Assembly: GCA_017522915.1 (NCBI GenBank)
Contig: JAFWXX010000025.1
Location: 1 to 63,635 of the forward strand
Source: Bacteroidaceae bacterium
GTDB lineage: Bacteria > Bacteroidota > Bacteroidia > Bacteroidales > Bacteroidaceae
Reading direction: 5' to 3'
DNA: 63,635 nucleotides
Shown here: positions 26,329-35,279 of the stretch, piece by piece
How the letters are laid out: each line of letters starts with the position of its first letter
How positions within the stretch are numbered: position 1 is the stretch's first letter
The notes under the pieces: generated by a model
Database searches by the model: none
The model's input: the letters and a program-made list of their open reading frames with translations, nothing else
Told to the model about the DNA's origin: nothing
Position numbers and translations under genes: made by a program

Positions 26329-27906
26329 ATGAGCAATATACAAGAGGAACTGGGACGTAGAAGAACTTTTGCGATTATTTCGCACCCCGATGCCGGAAAG
26401 ACAACGCTTACAGAGAAGCTGCTGCTGTTCGGCGGTCAGATACAGGTTGCAGGAGCTGTAAAGTCGAACAAGATAAAGAAGACTGCAACGTCGGACTGGA
26501 TGGAGATTGAGAAGCAGCGCGGTATCTCCGTTACGACATCCGTAATGGAGTTCGACTACCAAGGGTACAAGATAAATATACTTGATACTCCGGGTCACCA
26601 GGATTTTGCCGAGGATACATTCCGCACTCTTACAGCCGTAGATAGCGTTATAATCGTTGTGGACAGCGCGAAAGGTGTGGAGACACAGACACGCAAGCTC
26701 ATGTCGGTTTGCCGCATGCGCAACACTCCGGTGATTGTATATGTGAACAAGATGGACCGTGAGGGACGCGACCCGTTCGAACTGCTCGATGAACTCGAAG
26801 CCGAGCTGCAGATAGCGGTGCGTCCGCTCAGCTGGCCGATAGACCAGGGAGCACGCTTCAAGGGTGTATATAACATATATGAACAGAAACTCGATCTCTT
26901 CACTCCTAACAAGCAGCGGGTGACAGAGAAGGTGGAGATTGACATAAACAGCGACGAACTTGACAGGAATATTGGAGAGGACCTTGCTTTCAAGCTCCGT
27001 TCCGACCTTGAACTTGTAGATGGCGTTTATCCAGAATTCAATGTACAGGATTACCTCGATGCTAAGGTGGCTCCGGTATTCTTCGGCTCAGCATTGAACA
27101 ACTTCGGTGTTGAAGAGCTGCTTAACTGCTTTGTGAAGATAGCTCCGGCTCCGCGTCCTGTACAGGCCGTGGAGCGTATGGTAAGCCCCGAAGAACCCAA
27201 GTTTACCGGCTTCATATTCAAGATTACTGCGAATATCGACCCGAACCACCGTTCATGCGTGGCATTCTGCAAGATATGTTCGGGCAAGTTCGTGCGCAAT
27301 ACTCCTTACCGTCATATACGTTTAGGAAAGGATATGCGTTTCTCTTCTCCCACTCAGTTCATGGCTCAGCGCAAGAGTACAATAGAAGAGGCATATCCGG
27401 GCGATATAATCGGTTTGCCCGATACAGGCAACTTCAAGATTGGCGATACCTTGACCGAAGGCGAAGACCTGCATTTCAAGGGGTTGCCCAGCTTCTCTCC
27501 CGAAATGTTCAAATATATTGAGAATGCCGACCCTATGAAGACGAAACAGCTCGCTAAGGGTATCGACCAGCTCATGGGAGAGGGAGTTGCACAGCTCTTC
27601 GTTAACCAGCATAACGGCCGTAAGCTTATCGGAACAGTAGGCCAGCTCCAGTTTGAGGTTATCCAATATCGTCTTGAGAACGAGTACAATGCAAAGTGCC
27701 GTTGGGAGCCTGTAAACCTTTACAAGGCATGCTGGATAGAGAGTGACGACGAGGCTGAACTCGAAGCATTCAAGAAGCGCAAGTACCAGTATATGGCAAA
27801 GGATATCGAAGGACGCGATGTGTTCCTTGCCGACAGCAACTATGTACTGCAGATGGCACAGAGTGATTTCAAGTCAATCCGTTTCCACTTTACAAGCGAA
27901 TTCTAA
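26329..27906 (+). CDS. prfC: Peptide chain release factor 3
   Basis: This 525-residue translational GTPase recycles release factors 1 and 2. It has a P-loop ([14 protein letters not shown]), the switch region [12 protein letters not shown] and the guanine motif [10 protein letters not shown]. The RF3-specific C-terminal part includes [18 protein letters not shown] chose ATG 26329 ([17 protein letters not shown]); a GTG at 26311 would add six residues. It lies 23 bp after the DUF4924 stop and 12 bp before the Sua5-type gene. Confidence 0.95.
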   Translation: MSNIQEELGRRRTFAIISHPDAGKTTLTEKLLLFGGQIQVAGAVKSNKIKKTATSDWMEIEKQRGISVTTSVMEFDYQGYKINILDTPGHQDFAEDTFRTLTAVDSVIIVVDSAKGVETQTRKLMSVCRMRNTPVIVYVNKMDREGRDPFELLDELEAELQIAVRPLSWPIDQGARFKGVYNIYEQKLDLFTPNKQRVTEKVEIDINSDELDRNIGEDLAFKLRSDLELVDGVYPEFNVQDYLDAKVAPVFFGSALNNFGVEELLNCFVKIAPAPRPVQAVERMVSPEEPKFTGFIFKITANIDPNHRSCVAFCKICSGKFVRNTPYRHIRLGKDMRFSSPTQFMAQRKSTIEEAYPGDIIGLPDTGNFKIGDTLTEGEDLHFKGLPSFSPEMFKYIENADPMKTKQLAKGIDQLMGEGVAQLFVNQHNGRKLIGTVGQLQFEVIQYRLENEYNAKCRWEPVNLYKACWIESDDEAELEAFKKRKYQYMAKDIEGRDVFLADSNYVLQMAQSDFKSIRFHFTSEF

Positions 27907-27918
27907 AAAAAGATTTGT

Positions 27919-28491
27919 ATGGGTACGATAGCCGAAGAAGCAAAGAAGTGTGTAGAAGTTCTCCGTAAGGGTGGGGTAATACTCTATCCTACCGATACCG
28001 TATGGGGTATCGGCTGCGATGCCACAAATCCCGAAGCAGTAAAGCGTGTCTATGATATAAAACGGCGCAGTGACAGCAAGGCTATGCTGCTTTTGGTTGA
28101 CAGTGCCGACCGTCTTGCACGATATGTGGGGAATGTGCCGGCTGTTGCATGGGACCTTATCGAGCTTGCAACAAAGCCTATTACTGTAATATATGACGGT
28201 GCACGTAATCTTGCACCGAATCTTGTTGCCGAAGACGGCAGTGTAGGAATCCGTGTTACATCGGAACTCTTCTCCAAGGAGCTGTGTTACCGTTTCCAGA
28301 AGGCGATAGTATCAACATCGGCCAATGTGAGCGGTGAGCCTACTCCGAACAATTTCGGCGAGATAAGCAAGGAGATAATCGATGCAGTGGATTATGTCGT
28401 GGGCTACAGGCAACTGGAGAAAGGCACGGCAAAGTCATCCAGCATCATCAAGTTAAAGGAGAACGGAACTGTTACAATAATCAGAGAGTGA
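27919..28491 (+). CDS. tsaC: Sua5/YciO/YrdC family threonylcarbamoyl-AMP synthase
   Basis: This 190-residue enzyme makes threonylcarbamoyl-adenylate for the t6A37 modification of ANN-decoding tRNAs. YrdC-fold signatures are LRKGGVILYPTDTVWGIGCD, VYDIKRRSDSKAMLLLV, and SVGIRVTSELF with STSANVSGEPTPNNF. The short form without the Sua5 C-terminal domain fits TsaC. It overlaps the ClC gene by one base. Another YrdC paralogue elsewhere in the genome could share or take over the role. Confidence 0.88.
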   Translation: MGTIAEEAKKCVEVLRKGGVILYPTDTVWGIGCDATNPEAVKRVYDIKRRSDSKAMLLLVDSADRLARYVGNVPAVAWDLIELATKPITVIYDGARNLAPNLVAEDGSVGIRVTSELFSKELCYRFQKAIVSTSANVSGEPTPNNFGEISKEIIDAVDYVVGYRQLEKGTAKSSSIIKLKENGTVTIIRE

Positions 28492-30275
28492 TGAAAGCTA
28501 CGGACGAAATGACACTTCTCGACCGCTTCATAAGCTGGAGGGAAAAACATATTTCGCAGAACCAGTTCATCCTGATTCTGAGCTTCGCAGTGGGAATTTT
28601 GTCGGCTCTTGCCGCATTTGCCCTAAAGCATCTCATACATTTCATACAGCACCTCCTTACCGGAGGTTTCGACCCGCATACGTTCAACTGGCTATATCTG
28701 GTGTATCCGGTAATAGGAATCTTCATCACCGGGCTCTTTATACGCAATGTAGTGCGCGATGACATAAGCCATGGCGTGACAAAGGTGCTGTATGCCATTT
28801 CGTGCCGGCAAGGAAGGATACGCAGGCATAACTCATGGTCGTCACTCATTGCCAGCGGCATAACCATCGGTTTCGGAGGTTCGGTAGGAGCTGAGTCGCC
28901 TATCGTGATGACCGGTTCTGCCATAGGCTCAAACCTCGGAAGTTTCTTCAAGATGGAGAAGAAGGTGATGATGCTTCTCATCGGCTGCGGTGCTGCCGGT
29001 GCGGTATCCGGCATCTTCAAGGCTCCTATAGCCGGTCTGGTGTTCGTGCTCGAAGTGCTTATGCTCGACCTTACAATGTCGTCGCTGTTGCCGTTGCTGA
29101 TATCAAGCGTCACTGCTGCAACGCTCTCTTATCTGCTCATGGGTACAGATGCGATGTTCGAGTTCCACATGGAGAATGCCTTCGACCTTGCCCGTGTGCC
29201 TTATGTGATAATGCTGGGTGTGACATGCGGTCTTGTATCGCTCTATTTCACACATGTCACCACTGCAATAGAACGCCAGTTCAAGAAGCTGAGCAATCCC
29301 TATTATAAGCTGGCCATAGGCGGTACGATACTGAGTGTGCTCATATTCCTCTTTCCGCCGTTGTACGGCGAGGGCTACGACACCATCACTGAGCTGATAA
29401 ACGGAACGTCGGAGAATATAATACTCGACAACTCACTGTTCTACGGGCATGCAAGCTTCCTGTTGCTGTACATGCTTCTTATTATCCTTTTCAAGGCCTT
29501 TGCCTCTACAGTCACTAACTGCGGAGGCGGTTGCGGCGGTATCTTTGCACCAAGTCTTTTTCTGGGGTGCGTGACCGGATATCTCTTTGCAAGCGTGTGC
29601 AACATGAGCGGTTTCGGAGTGCCTGTCTCCGACAAGAACTTCGCTCTATTCGGTATGGCAGCCCTTATGTCGGGTGTCTTCCATGCACCGTTGACAGGTG
29701 TCTTCCTCATAGCGGAGCTTACAGGCGGCTATGCCCTGTTCCTTCCTCTTATGATAGTGTCGGTATGCTCATATCTTACAGTAAAGGTATTCGACAAGAA
29801 CAATATATATGCAATACGTCTTGCACAGCGCGGAGAGCTTATCACTCATCATAAGGACCAGGCAGTGCTGACAATCCTCAAGGTTGCCGACGTTATCGAA
29901 AAGGACTTCATGCGTGTGAATCCCGATATGGAGCTTGGAGCGTTGACCTCAGTCGTTGCAAAGACAAGACGCAATATATTCCCGGTAGTCGATGCAGGCA
30001 ATCGTCTTGTAGGCATTCTTTATCTTGATGATATAAGGCATGTGATGTTCCGTCAGGAACTGTATCACCGTTTCAATGTGGCTTCGTTGATGCGCGAGGC
30101 TCCTGAGAGACTCAGCATCGAAGAGCCTATGGAGGCTGTTATGCGCAAGTTCGAGGAGACCGGTGCATGGAACTTGCCAGTAGAGGATGTCACGGGCGAA
30201 TATATCGGCTTCATATCGAAGTCGGCGATATTTACTGCCTACAGAAAGACATTGTTGGAGTTTACTTCCGATTAA
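28491..30275 (+). CDS. ClC-family chloride channel/antiporter with CBS domains
   Basis: This 594-residue membrane protein has about ten to twelve helices. The selectivity motif GFGGSVGAESPIVMTGSAIG keeps the gating glutamate in the GxEGP position (here GAESP). GCGGIFAPSLFLGC is the second conserved anion-site stretch. C-terminal CBS repeats run from about 445 to 580. It begins with ATG at 28491, sharing one base with the tsaC stop, and is followed 10 bp later by fmt. Ion specificity and whether it is a channel or a proton-coupled exchanger are not decided by the sequence. Confidence 0.9.
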   Translation: MKATDEMTLLDRFISWREKHISQNQFILILSFAVGILSALAAFALKHLIHFIQHLLTGGFDPHTFNWLYLVYPVIGIFITGLFIRNVVRDDISHGVTKVLYAISCRQGRIRRHNSWSSLIASGITIGFGGSVGAESPIVMTGSAIGSNLGSFFKMEKKVMMLLIGCGAAGAVSGIFKAPIAGLVFVLEVLMLDLTMSSLLPLLISSVTAATLSYLLMGTDAMFEFHMENAFDLARVPYVIMLGVTCGLVSLYFTHVTTAIERQFKKLSNPYYKLAIGGTILSVLIFLFPPLYGEGYDTITELINGTSENIILDNSLFYGHASFLLLYMLLIILFKAFASTVTNCGGGCGGIFAPSLFLGCVTGYLFASVCNMSGFGVPVSDKNFALFGMAALMSGVFHAPLTGVFLIAELTGGYALFLPLMIVSVCSYLTVKVFDKNNIYAIRLAQRGELITHHKDQAVLTILKVADVIEKDFMRVNPDMELGALTSVVAKTRRNIFPVVDAGNRLVGILYLDDIRHVMFRQELYHRFNVASLMREAPERLSIEEPMEAVMRKFEETGAWNLPVEDVTGEYIGFISKSAIFTAYRKTLLEFTSD

Positions 30276-30285
30276 AGAATTCATT

Positions 30286-31272
30286 ATGGAAAAATTGAGA
30301 ATAGTATATCTCGGAACACCCGATTTTGCGGTTGAGCCGTTGCGTCGTCTGCTTGAACAGCAGCGCGAGAACCCTGCCTGCGGTTATGAGGTCGTGGGTG
30401 TCGTGACAATGCCCGATAAGGTTATTGCCAAGCGTGGCAACCAGTTGCTTATGAGCCCTGTGAAGCAGTATGCCGTTGCAGAGAAACTGCCGGTGCTTCA
30501 GCCCGAATCGCTGAAAGATGAGACTTTTCAGGCCGAACTGAGGGAGTGGATAGCCGATTTGCAGATAGTGGTTGCTTTCAGAATGCTGCCGGAGAGCGTA
30601 TGGAACATGCCTCGTTTGGGTACTTTTAATCTGCATGCTTCTCTTTTGCCGCAGTATCGTGGTGCAGCACCTATAAACTGGGCTATTATAAATGGTGACA
30701 AGGAGACCGGTGTAACCACATTCTTCCTGAAGCACGAGATAGATACCGGAGATGTCATTTACCGTGATATTGTGCCAATAGAAGAGGATGACAATGCCGG
30801 CACATTGCACGACAAGCTTATGTTGCAGGGTGGCGAGACTGTTCTTCGCACTGTTGCTGCAATAGTGAACGGTGATGTCGTGTCGCATGCTCAGGATACA
30901 ATGTATGTAAATGAGAGCGAACTGCGTCCGGCACCTAAGATTTTCCGCGATACATGCCGCATCTGCTGGACAAAAAGTGTAGGGCAGATATATGATTTCG
31001 TGCGTGGAATGTCACCGTATCCGGCGGCCTGGTGCGAACTTGTCGATTCTTCAGGCAAGGAGGTGGCTCTTAAGGTATATGAAGTTGCAAAGGAGCCGTG
31101 TGACCACGGAAAGAGTTGCGGAACTCTTGTTACAGACGGCAAGTCTTTTATGAAGGTTGCTGTTGAGGGCGGTTTTGTGTCACTTGTTGAGGTGCAGCTT
31201 GCCGGAAAGAAACGGATGCCTGTTGCCGACCTTTTGCGGGGCTTTTCTGTTGCAGGAGCCGAAATGAAGTGA
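30286..31272 (+). CDS. fmt: Methionyl-tRNA formyltransferase
   Basis: This 328-residue enzyme formylates Met on initiator tRNA. It has MEKLRIVYLGTPDFAVEPL at the start, the formyltransferase core NLHASLLPQYRGAAPINWAI (with Asn, His and downstream ETGVTTFFL), and a C-terminal OB-like domain. ATG 30286 is chosen because the open frame upstream of it is only the end of the ClC gene in another frame. It is the last gene of the run and is followed by a strong terminator. The matching initiator tRNA lies about 10 kb away in the same window. Confidence 0.95.
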   Translation: MEKLRIVYLGTPDFAVEPLRRLLEQQRENPACGYEVVGVVTMPDKVIAKRGNQLLMSPVKQYAVAEKLPVLQPESLKDETFQAELREWIADLQIVVAFRMLPESVWNMPRLGTFNLHASLLPQYRGAAPINWAIINGDKETGVTTFFLKHEIDTGDVIYRDIVPIEEDDNAGTLHDKLMLQGGETVLRTVAAIVNGDVVSHAQDTMYVNESELRPAPKIFRDTCRICWTKSVGQIYDFVRGMSPYPAAWCELVDSSGKEVALKVYEVAKEPCDHGKSCGTLVTDGKSFMKVAVEGGFVSLVEVQLAGKKRMPVADLLRGFSVAGAEMK

Positions 31273-31293
31273 CATTTCTTCAATAAATAATAT

Positions 31294-31330
31294 AAGGGAG
31301 TGTGTAAATTTGTTTTACATACTCCCTTTT
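31294..31330 (+). terminator. Terminator after fmt
   Basis: AAGGGAGTGTGTAAA (31294-31308) pairs with TTTTACATACTCCCTT with one mismatch and is followed by TTTTA. Confidence 0.85.
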
Positions 31331-31394
31331 TAGATTAATTTAACGTGCACAGAACGGCAATATTGTATTAAAAAGGTATTTTTATTTAAAAATG

Positions 31395-31426
31395 TTTGGA
31401 TTTAAGACATTTGTTTTGTTTCTTTG
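31395..31426 (+). promoter_or_regulatory. Promoter of the ECF sigma gene
   Basis: TTTG (31395-31398), 20 bp, TTTCTTTG (31419-31426), one mismatch from TAnnTTTG. Leader about 68 bases. Confidence 0.6.
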
Positions 31427-31500
31427 CCGAACAGATTCATAAACAACCTAAAATTTATTGCCTATAGAACACTTCTACTCCAAACAAACAAGACACATAA

Positions 31501-32094
31501 ATGGAGACATTAAAGCAGATGGCCGATGATGCATTGGTCACACTTTATTTAGAAGGCAATAACTCAGCATTCGATATATTGTTAGAACGTCATAAGGAGA
31601 GGTTGTTCAACTATATATTTTTTATTGTACATTCAAAGGAGGTAGCAGAAGATATCTTCCAGGAGACCTTTGTCAAGGCTATTGTTACCCTTCAGCAGGG
31701 ACGTTATACCAATGACGGCAAGTTTGCGGCTTGGATAACACGCATAGCCCACAATCTTGTGATTGACCAGTTCCGTAACGAGAGAAACGAGAATCTCATA
31801 TCCAATGACGAAACAGAGGTTGATCTTCTCAACGATGCAAAGCTCTCTGAAGGTACAATAGAGAACCGCATGGTAAACGAACAGGTATTGAAGGATGTAC
31901 GCGCTCTGATAGACGAACTTCCCGATTGTCAGCGCGAGGTCGTTTTCATGCGTTACTATCAGGACCTTTCATTCAAGGATATAGCCGACATTACCGGCGT
32001 AAGCATAAATACAGCGTTGGGCCGTATGCGTTATGCAATCATAAACATGCGTCGTATAGCTGCTGAGAAGTGCATATCTCTTACATTGGAATAG
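31501..32094 (+). CDS. ECF-type RNA polymerase sigma-70 factor
   Basis: This 197-residue sigma factor has region 2 near VAEDIFQETFVKAIVTLQQG and region 4 at about 145-190 (LPDCQREVVFMRYYQDLSF followed by KDIADITGVSINTALGRMR). It is a monocistronic-looking gene with no membrane anti-sigma (FecR-type) or SusC next to it. Instead it is followed by a 59-residue gene framed by large hairpins. Bacteroides fragilis has a stress ECF factor (EcfO) co-transcribed with an unusual anti-sigma (Reo); this arrangement is reminiscent of that, by my recollection, but orthology is not established. Confidence 0.9.
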   Translation: METLKQMADDALVTLYLEGNNSAFDILLERHKERLFNYIFFIVHSKEVAEDIFQETFVKAIVTLQQGRYTNDGKFAAWITRIAHNLVIDQFRNERNENLISNDETEVDLLNDAKLSEGTIENRMVNEQVLKDVRALIDELPDCQREVVFMRYYQDLSFKDIADITGVSINTALGRMRYAIINMRRIAAEKCISLTLE

Positions 32095-32118
32095 ACTTTT
32101 TTCATAATATTATATTCG

Positions 32119-32158
32119 GTATATGCCGCGTGAATATTTTTTTTCACGCGGCATATAC
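32119..32158 (+). other. 16-bp hairpin between sigma gene and small ORF
   Basis: GTATATGCCGCGTGAA (32119-32134) pairs perfectly with TTCACGCGGCATATAC (32143-32158) around an 8-base T-rich loop. No T-run follows on the plus strand, so it may be an attenuator, a processing site or a barrier that makes the small ORF depend on read-through. Confidence 0.7.
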
Positions 32159-32210
32159 TATTTGTCCTATTGCTGCGTTCTATATATAGAACCTCAAAAA
32201 AGAAGAGCCT

Positions 32211-32390
32211 ATGGATAAAACATCTACTCCAGAATTTGAACTTTCAGAATCTGTTATCAAAAATGCTTTTAAATTTGATTTTTTCCCTCAGCCAAGTACC
32301 TCTTCGTTAGAGTTTATCAAGAATTTTGCAAGGAACTTCAAAGTACAGAAAAATATTGATGGCGATATCAGAGAAATGGTATTGAACTGA
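32211..32390 (+). CDS. 59-residue conserved-looking small protein downstream of ECF sigma
   Basis: The ORF starts with ATG 32211, after an AG-rich stretch (AAAAAAGAAGAGCCT) that could aid initiation, and ends TGA 32390. The protein is mildly acidic at the start (STPEFELSESVIKNAF) and has a central PSTSSLEFIKNFARNF. That part resembles the P-S-x-x-T/S-L-x-F-I-x-x-F-A-R pattern of short Bacteroidales proteins of unknown function. It has no signal peptide or membrane segment. The stop codon lies inside the first arm of a 26-bp perfect inverted repeat. Position suggests a sigma-binding partner; this is inference only. Confidence 0.65.
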   Translation: MDKTSTPEFELSESVIKNAFKFDFFPQPSTSSLEFIKNFARNFKVQKNIDGDIREMVLN

Positions 32391-32440
32391 AAAAGAAATA
32401 GGCTGCCGGATTAACCGGCAGCCTATTTCTTTTTCAGTTC
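32384..32440. terminator. Bidirectional terminator, 26-bp perfect inverted repeat
   Basis: Arms 32384-32409 and 32415-32440 are perfectly complementary with a 5-base loop. The GC core is GGCTGCCGG, and A-rich and T-rich outer arms give T-runs in both directions. It separates the small ORF from the convergent histidine kinase gene and contains the small ORF's stop codon. Confidence 0.9.
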
Positions 32441-32448
32441 ACTCTAAA

Positions 32449-33687
32449 TCAATTGTCGGACTCCTGGTCTCTTTCTATAGGTATAGTGCATGTGACCCGG
32501 CATCCATAACCCTCGGCAGATTCCAATTCTATTTTTCCACCGTGGTTTATTATTATCTGCTTGCATAGGGATAACCCTATTCCGCAACCATTCTTCTTGG
32601 TAGAGAAGAAAGGAATGAAAATCTGTTCCTTGGCAGGAGCCATTATGCCTATTCCATTGTCCTCTATCCTGATAATGGCACTTCTGCCGTTCTCTTCTTC
32701 GGTTACGCTGAATGTCAATGCCACCTCTTCCCTGTAAGTTGCACCTTCTTGGCCGTTGTTGGCTCTCGCTTTCTCCTCGCAGGCTTCAAAAGCATTCTTT
32801 ATAAGGTTTATCAGAACTTGTTCAATCTGTCCTCTGTCGGCATTGATTATTGTTTCGCATCCTGCTTCTATACGGAATATTACGTGCTGATGCGTGTATA
32901 GCTTCTGCAAATCTTCAGCTATGCTCCGTATTGCAAAACGGCTCTTCTGTGGTGCCGAAAGATGTGTCAGTTTCCTGTAGTTCTCGATGAACGACAGCAA
33001 GCTGCTGCTGCGCCTGTTGATAATCTCAAGGCCGTGATGTATCTCTTCAATATTCTCGTCCCCTTTCTTCACGTAACTCCTGATGCTGTTGCACAATGTT
33101 GCCGACAGAGATATGATAGGGCTCATCGAGTTCATTATCTCATGTGTGAGTACTCTTACGAGTTTGTGCCACGATTCCACCTGGCTCTTCTCTATCGAAT
33201 CGTGGATGTCTTTAAGGACAATTATGTTGCGGGATGAATAGCCGCTCTTTATCCGTGTACGGCTCAGCGAGTACTCGCGTCCGTTGATAGTGAGCTCCTG
33301 CTTGTTTTCTTCTACAGCCTCTGTTATCGCTTGCGGTATATGCCCATTCTCTCCTATCAGCCTGGCTGCCGTGCTGTTGTGCCATTCGGCATATCCGTTG
33401 CCGGTCACAACCATTACTGCAGTATCGGCATTCTCAATCAATAACTTATAGAAATGCAGTTCTTTCTCGGTTTCCACCGCTTTCTTCTGTGACTGCTCCC
33501 GTGAAAGCCTCTCGTATCCAAGCAGCTTCTCGAACCGGTTGTATATAGCCAATTGCCTATATACAAGAACAAGGCATAAAGTGATTGCTCCTATGCCGCT
33601 TATCGGATACGAGAACAGGAATGCAGCAATACCTGCTGCTGTTGTTGTCATTATGAGAGCGAAGTTTATAATGAACTCTTTCTTCAT
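32449..33687 (-). CDS. NtrB-type sensor histidine kinase
   Basis: This is a 412-residue kinase. Two membrane helices (about 7-29 and 31-49) have almost no periplasmic loop, so the signal is probably sensed in the membrane or cytoplasm. A PAS-like segment covers 80-165. The phosphoacceptor is in VLTHEIMNSMSPI (His182). The HATPase domain has NLIKNAFEACEE, EDNGIGIMAP and NGCGIGLSLCKQII. It follows the sigma-54 regulator gene by 10 bp and should phosphorylate it. The pair is divergent from the efflux operon it likely controls. Homologous kinases sit with ABC/FtsX exporters elsewhere in Bacteroidales. Confidence 0.92.
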   Translation of the reverse strand: MKKEFIINFALIMTTTAAGIAAFLFSYPISGIGAITLCLVLVYRQLAIYNRFEKLLGYERLSREQSQKKAVETEKELHFYKLLIENADTAVMVVTGNGYAEWHNSTAARLIGENGHIPQAITEAVEENKQELTINGREYSLSRTRIKSGYSSRNIIVLKDIHDSIEKSQVESWHKLVRVLTHEIMNSMSPIISLSATLCNSIRSYVKKGDENIEEIHHGLEIINRRSSSLLSFIENYRKLTHLSAPQKSRFAIRSIAEDLQKLYTHQHVIFRIEAGCETIINADRGQIEQVLINLIKNAFEACEEKARANNGQEGATYREEVALTFSVTEEENGRSAIIRIEDNGIGIMAPAKEQIFIPFFSTKKNGCGIGLSLCKQIIINHGGKIELESAEGYGCRVTCTIPIERDQESDN

Positions 33688-33697
33688 TTTCTTTACT

Positions 33698-35074
33698 TTA
33701 TTGTTTGCCTAACTTGCGGTAAAGCGAGTATCTTGTTATTCCTAAGAGCTCTGCGGCATGGCTTATGTTCCCGTTGGCTCTTTTCATGGCCCTTTCGATA
33801 GCGTCACGTTCAAGCTCTTCAAGATTCATTGTCATTTCGCCCTGGAGCAGTGGTGCGTTCCTGCTGTTTTTATCCTTTTGCGGAATCATGAGACTGTAGG
33901 GCTTGATGATTGTGCTCTCTTCCATTATTACAGCTCTTTCTACAGCATGCTGGAGCTCGCGCACATTGCCGGGCCACCCGTATCTTGCAAGCATAATCTT
34001 TGCATCACGGCTGATACCCTTTATTTTCTTGTTGTATTTTGATGCATATTTCTCCAGGAAGAATTCAGCAAGCAGAATCACATCATCGCCTCTTTCGCGC
34101 AACGGCGGAATATGTATCTCAATGGTGTTTATCCTGTACATTAGGTCTTGTCGGAATATCCCTTTCTCTACCATTGACTGCAGGTCGGCGTTGGTAGCCG
34201 AGATTATCCTCACATCAATGTTCCTCTCTTTTGTGCTTCCCACACGCGTTATCAGACGTTTTTCTATAGCTGTGAGAAGTTTTGTCTGTGCAAGTATCGA
34301 CATATTGCCAATCTCATCAAGGAACAGGGTTCCGCCCGATGCAACCTCCATTCGCCCGGCTTTTGCCGAGGTTGCTCCTGTAAATGCCCCCTTTTCATAG
34401 CCGAACAGCTCACTCTCGAACAGGTGTTCGGGGACGGTGCCGAGATCTATGGTGACGAACGGGTTGCCGTTACGTTCCGACATCTGGTGTATAAGGTGTG
34501 CTACAACATCCTTTCCTGTGCCGTTTTCACCCAGAATGAGGATATTGGCATCGGTCTCCGCGAATTTTCCGATACTTGACTTGATTTTTTGCATTGCCGG
34601 CGACTCTCCTATAAGTATCGGCCCCTCTGCATTCCCGTATCCTCCCAAGGCAGCAATCTTCTCTTTTAGGCTTACGACCTCAAAGCGCGAGAGCCTGAGC
34701 TCCATAGCCGATTTCAATGTGGCCAGCAGCTTGTCGTTGTCCCACGGCTTAGAGAGAAAATCGGTTGCTCCTGCCTTAATAGCCTTTACGGCTTTTTCGG
34801 TATCGGAATATGCTGTCATGAAAATTACCACAGCGTCTGGGTCAATCTTCAGAATCTGTTCCAGGCACTCGAATCCTTCACTTCCGCTCACCGCATCACG
34901 TGTGAAGTTCATGTCCAACAGAATGACGTCGGGTTCGAACATCTTCATAAAGTGGGCAACTCGGTCGGGCGAAGTTGCTACACGTACTGCCGAAGTATGC
35001 GGTTTCAGCAGAAGGTTCAAAGAGAACAGCACGTCCTCATTATCATCAACAATAAGTACTTTTCCTTTATACAT
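33698..35074 (-). CDS. NtrC-family sigma-54-dependent response regulator
   Basis: This is a 458-residue regulator. The receiver domain is at 1-125 with the phosphoacceptor in VILLDMNF (Asp54). The AAA+ activator domain has Walker A GENGTGKD (182-189), the sigma-54 contact loop GAFTGA (229-234) and GGTLFLDEIGNM. A Fis-type helix-turn-helix sits at the C-terminus (NISHAAELLGITRYSLYRKL). All features needed to open a sigma-54 promoter are intact. The divergent tolC gene has such a promoter with two enhancer-like palindromes 21 bp apart, which are the likely binding sites. Confidence 0.95.
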   Translation of the reverse strand: MYKGKVLIVDDNEDVLFSLNLLLKPHTSAVRVATSPDRVAHFMKMFEPDVILLDMNFTRDAVSGSEGFECLEQILKIDPDAVVIFMTAYSDTEKAVKAIKAGATDFLSKPWDNDKLLATLKSAMELRLSRFEVVSLKEKIAALGGYGNAEGPILIGESPAMQKIKSSIGKFAETDANILILGENGTGKDVVAHLIHQMSERNGNPFVTIDLGTVPEHLFESELFGYEKGAFTGATSAKAGRMEVASGGTLFLDEIGNMSILAQTKLLTAIEKRLITRVGSTKERNIDVRIISATNADLQSMVEKGIFRQDLMYRINTIEIHIPPLRERGDDVILLAEFFLEKYASKYNKKIKGISRDAKIMLARYGWPGNVRELQHAVERAVIMEESTIIKPYSLMIPQKDKNSRNAPLLQGEMTMNLEELERDAIERAMKRANGNISHAAELLGITRYSLYRKLGKQ

Positions 35075-35098
35075 CTCTTTTCCAAATGTCTATGATGA

Positions 35099-35106
35099 CA
35101 AAGATA
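35099..35106 (-). promoter_or_regulatory. -7 box of the regulator-kinase operon
   Basis: Minus-strand TATCTTTG is a perfect -7 element 25 bp before the regulator ATG. No clear TTTG is seen at -33. The regulator pair would thus use the main sigma factor. Confidence 0.5.
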
Positions 35107-35138
35107 ATCTATCCAACTGGAATTATTATATAAAAAAG

Positions 35139-35175
35139 TGTGCATTATCGCACATTTTTTGTGCACTTGCGCACG
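35139..35175. promoter_or_regulatory. Tandem enhancer sites for the sigma-54 activator
   Basis: Two inverted repeats of the form TGTGC-N6-GCAC(A/G) begin at 35139 and 35160. Their 21-bp spacing equals two helical turns, so dimers would bind on the same face. They lie about 90-110 bp upstream of the predicted tolC start site, the usual range for NtrC-type enhancers. Confidence 0.72.
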
Positions 35176-35230
35176 CTGTTTTTAGCATTTGTGAAAGTGT
35201 AAATCGTTTTATAATAATGAGTTGTATGTT

Positions 35231-35248
35231 TTGGCATGCTATTTGCAA
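35231..35248 (+). promoter_or_regulatory. Sigma-54 (-24/-12) promoter of the efflux operon
   Basis: TTGGCATGCTATTTGCAA carries GG and GC exactly 12 bp apart in good context (TGGCAyG-N4-TTGCA). Transcription should start near 35257, giving a leader of about 22 bases before ATG 35280. Confidence 0.85.
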
Positions 35249-35279
35249 TATAATAAGTGAACGCGAAACATTTCCAAAG

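Noticed and set aside
34437..35279. Upstream extension of the TolC frame by 281 codons
   Set aside because: It crosses the divergent regulator gene, the enhancer sites and the sigma-54 promoter; the signal peptide starts at 35280.
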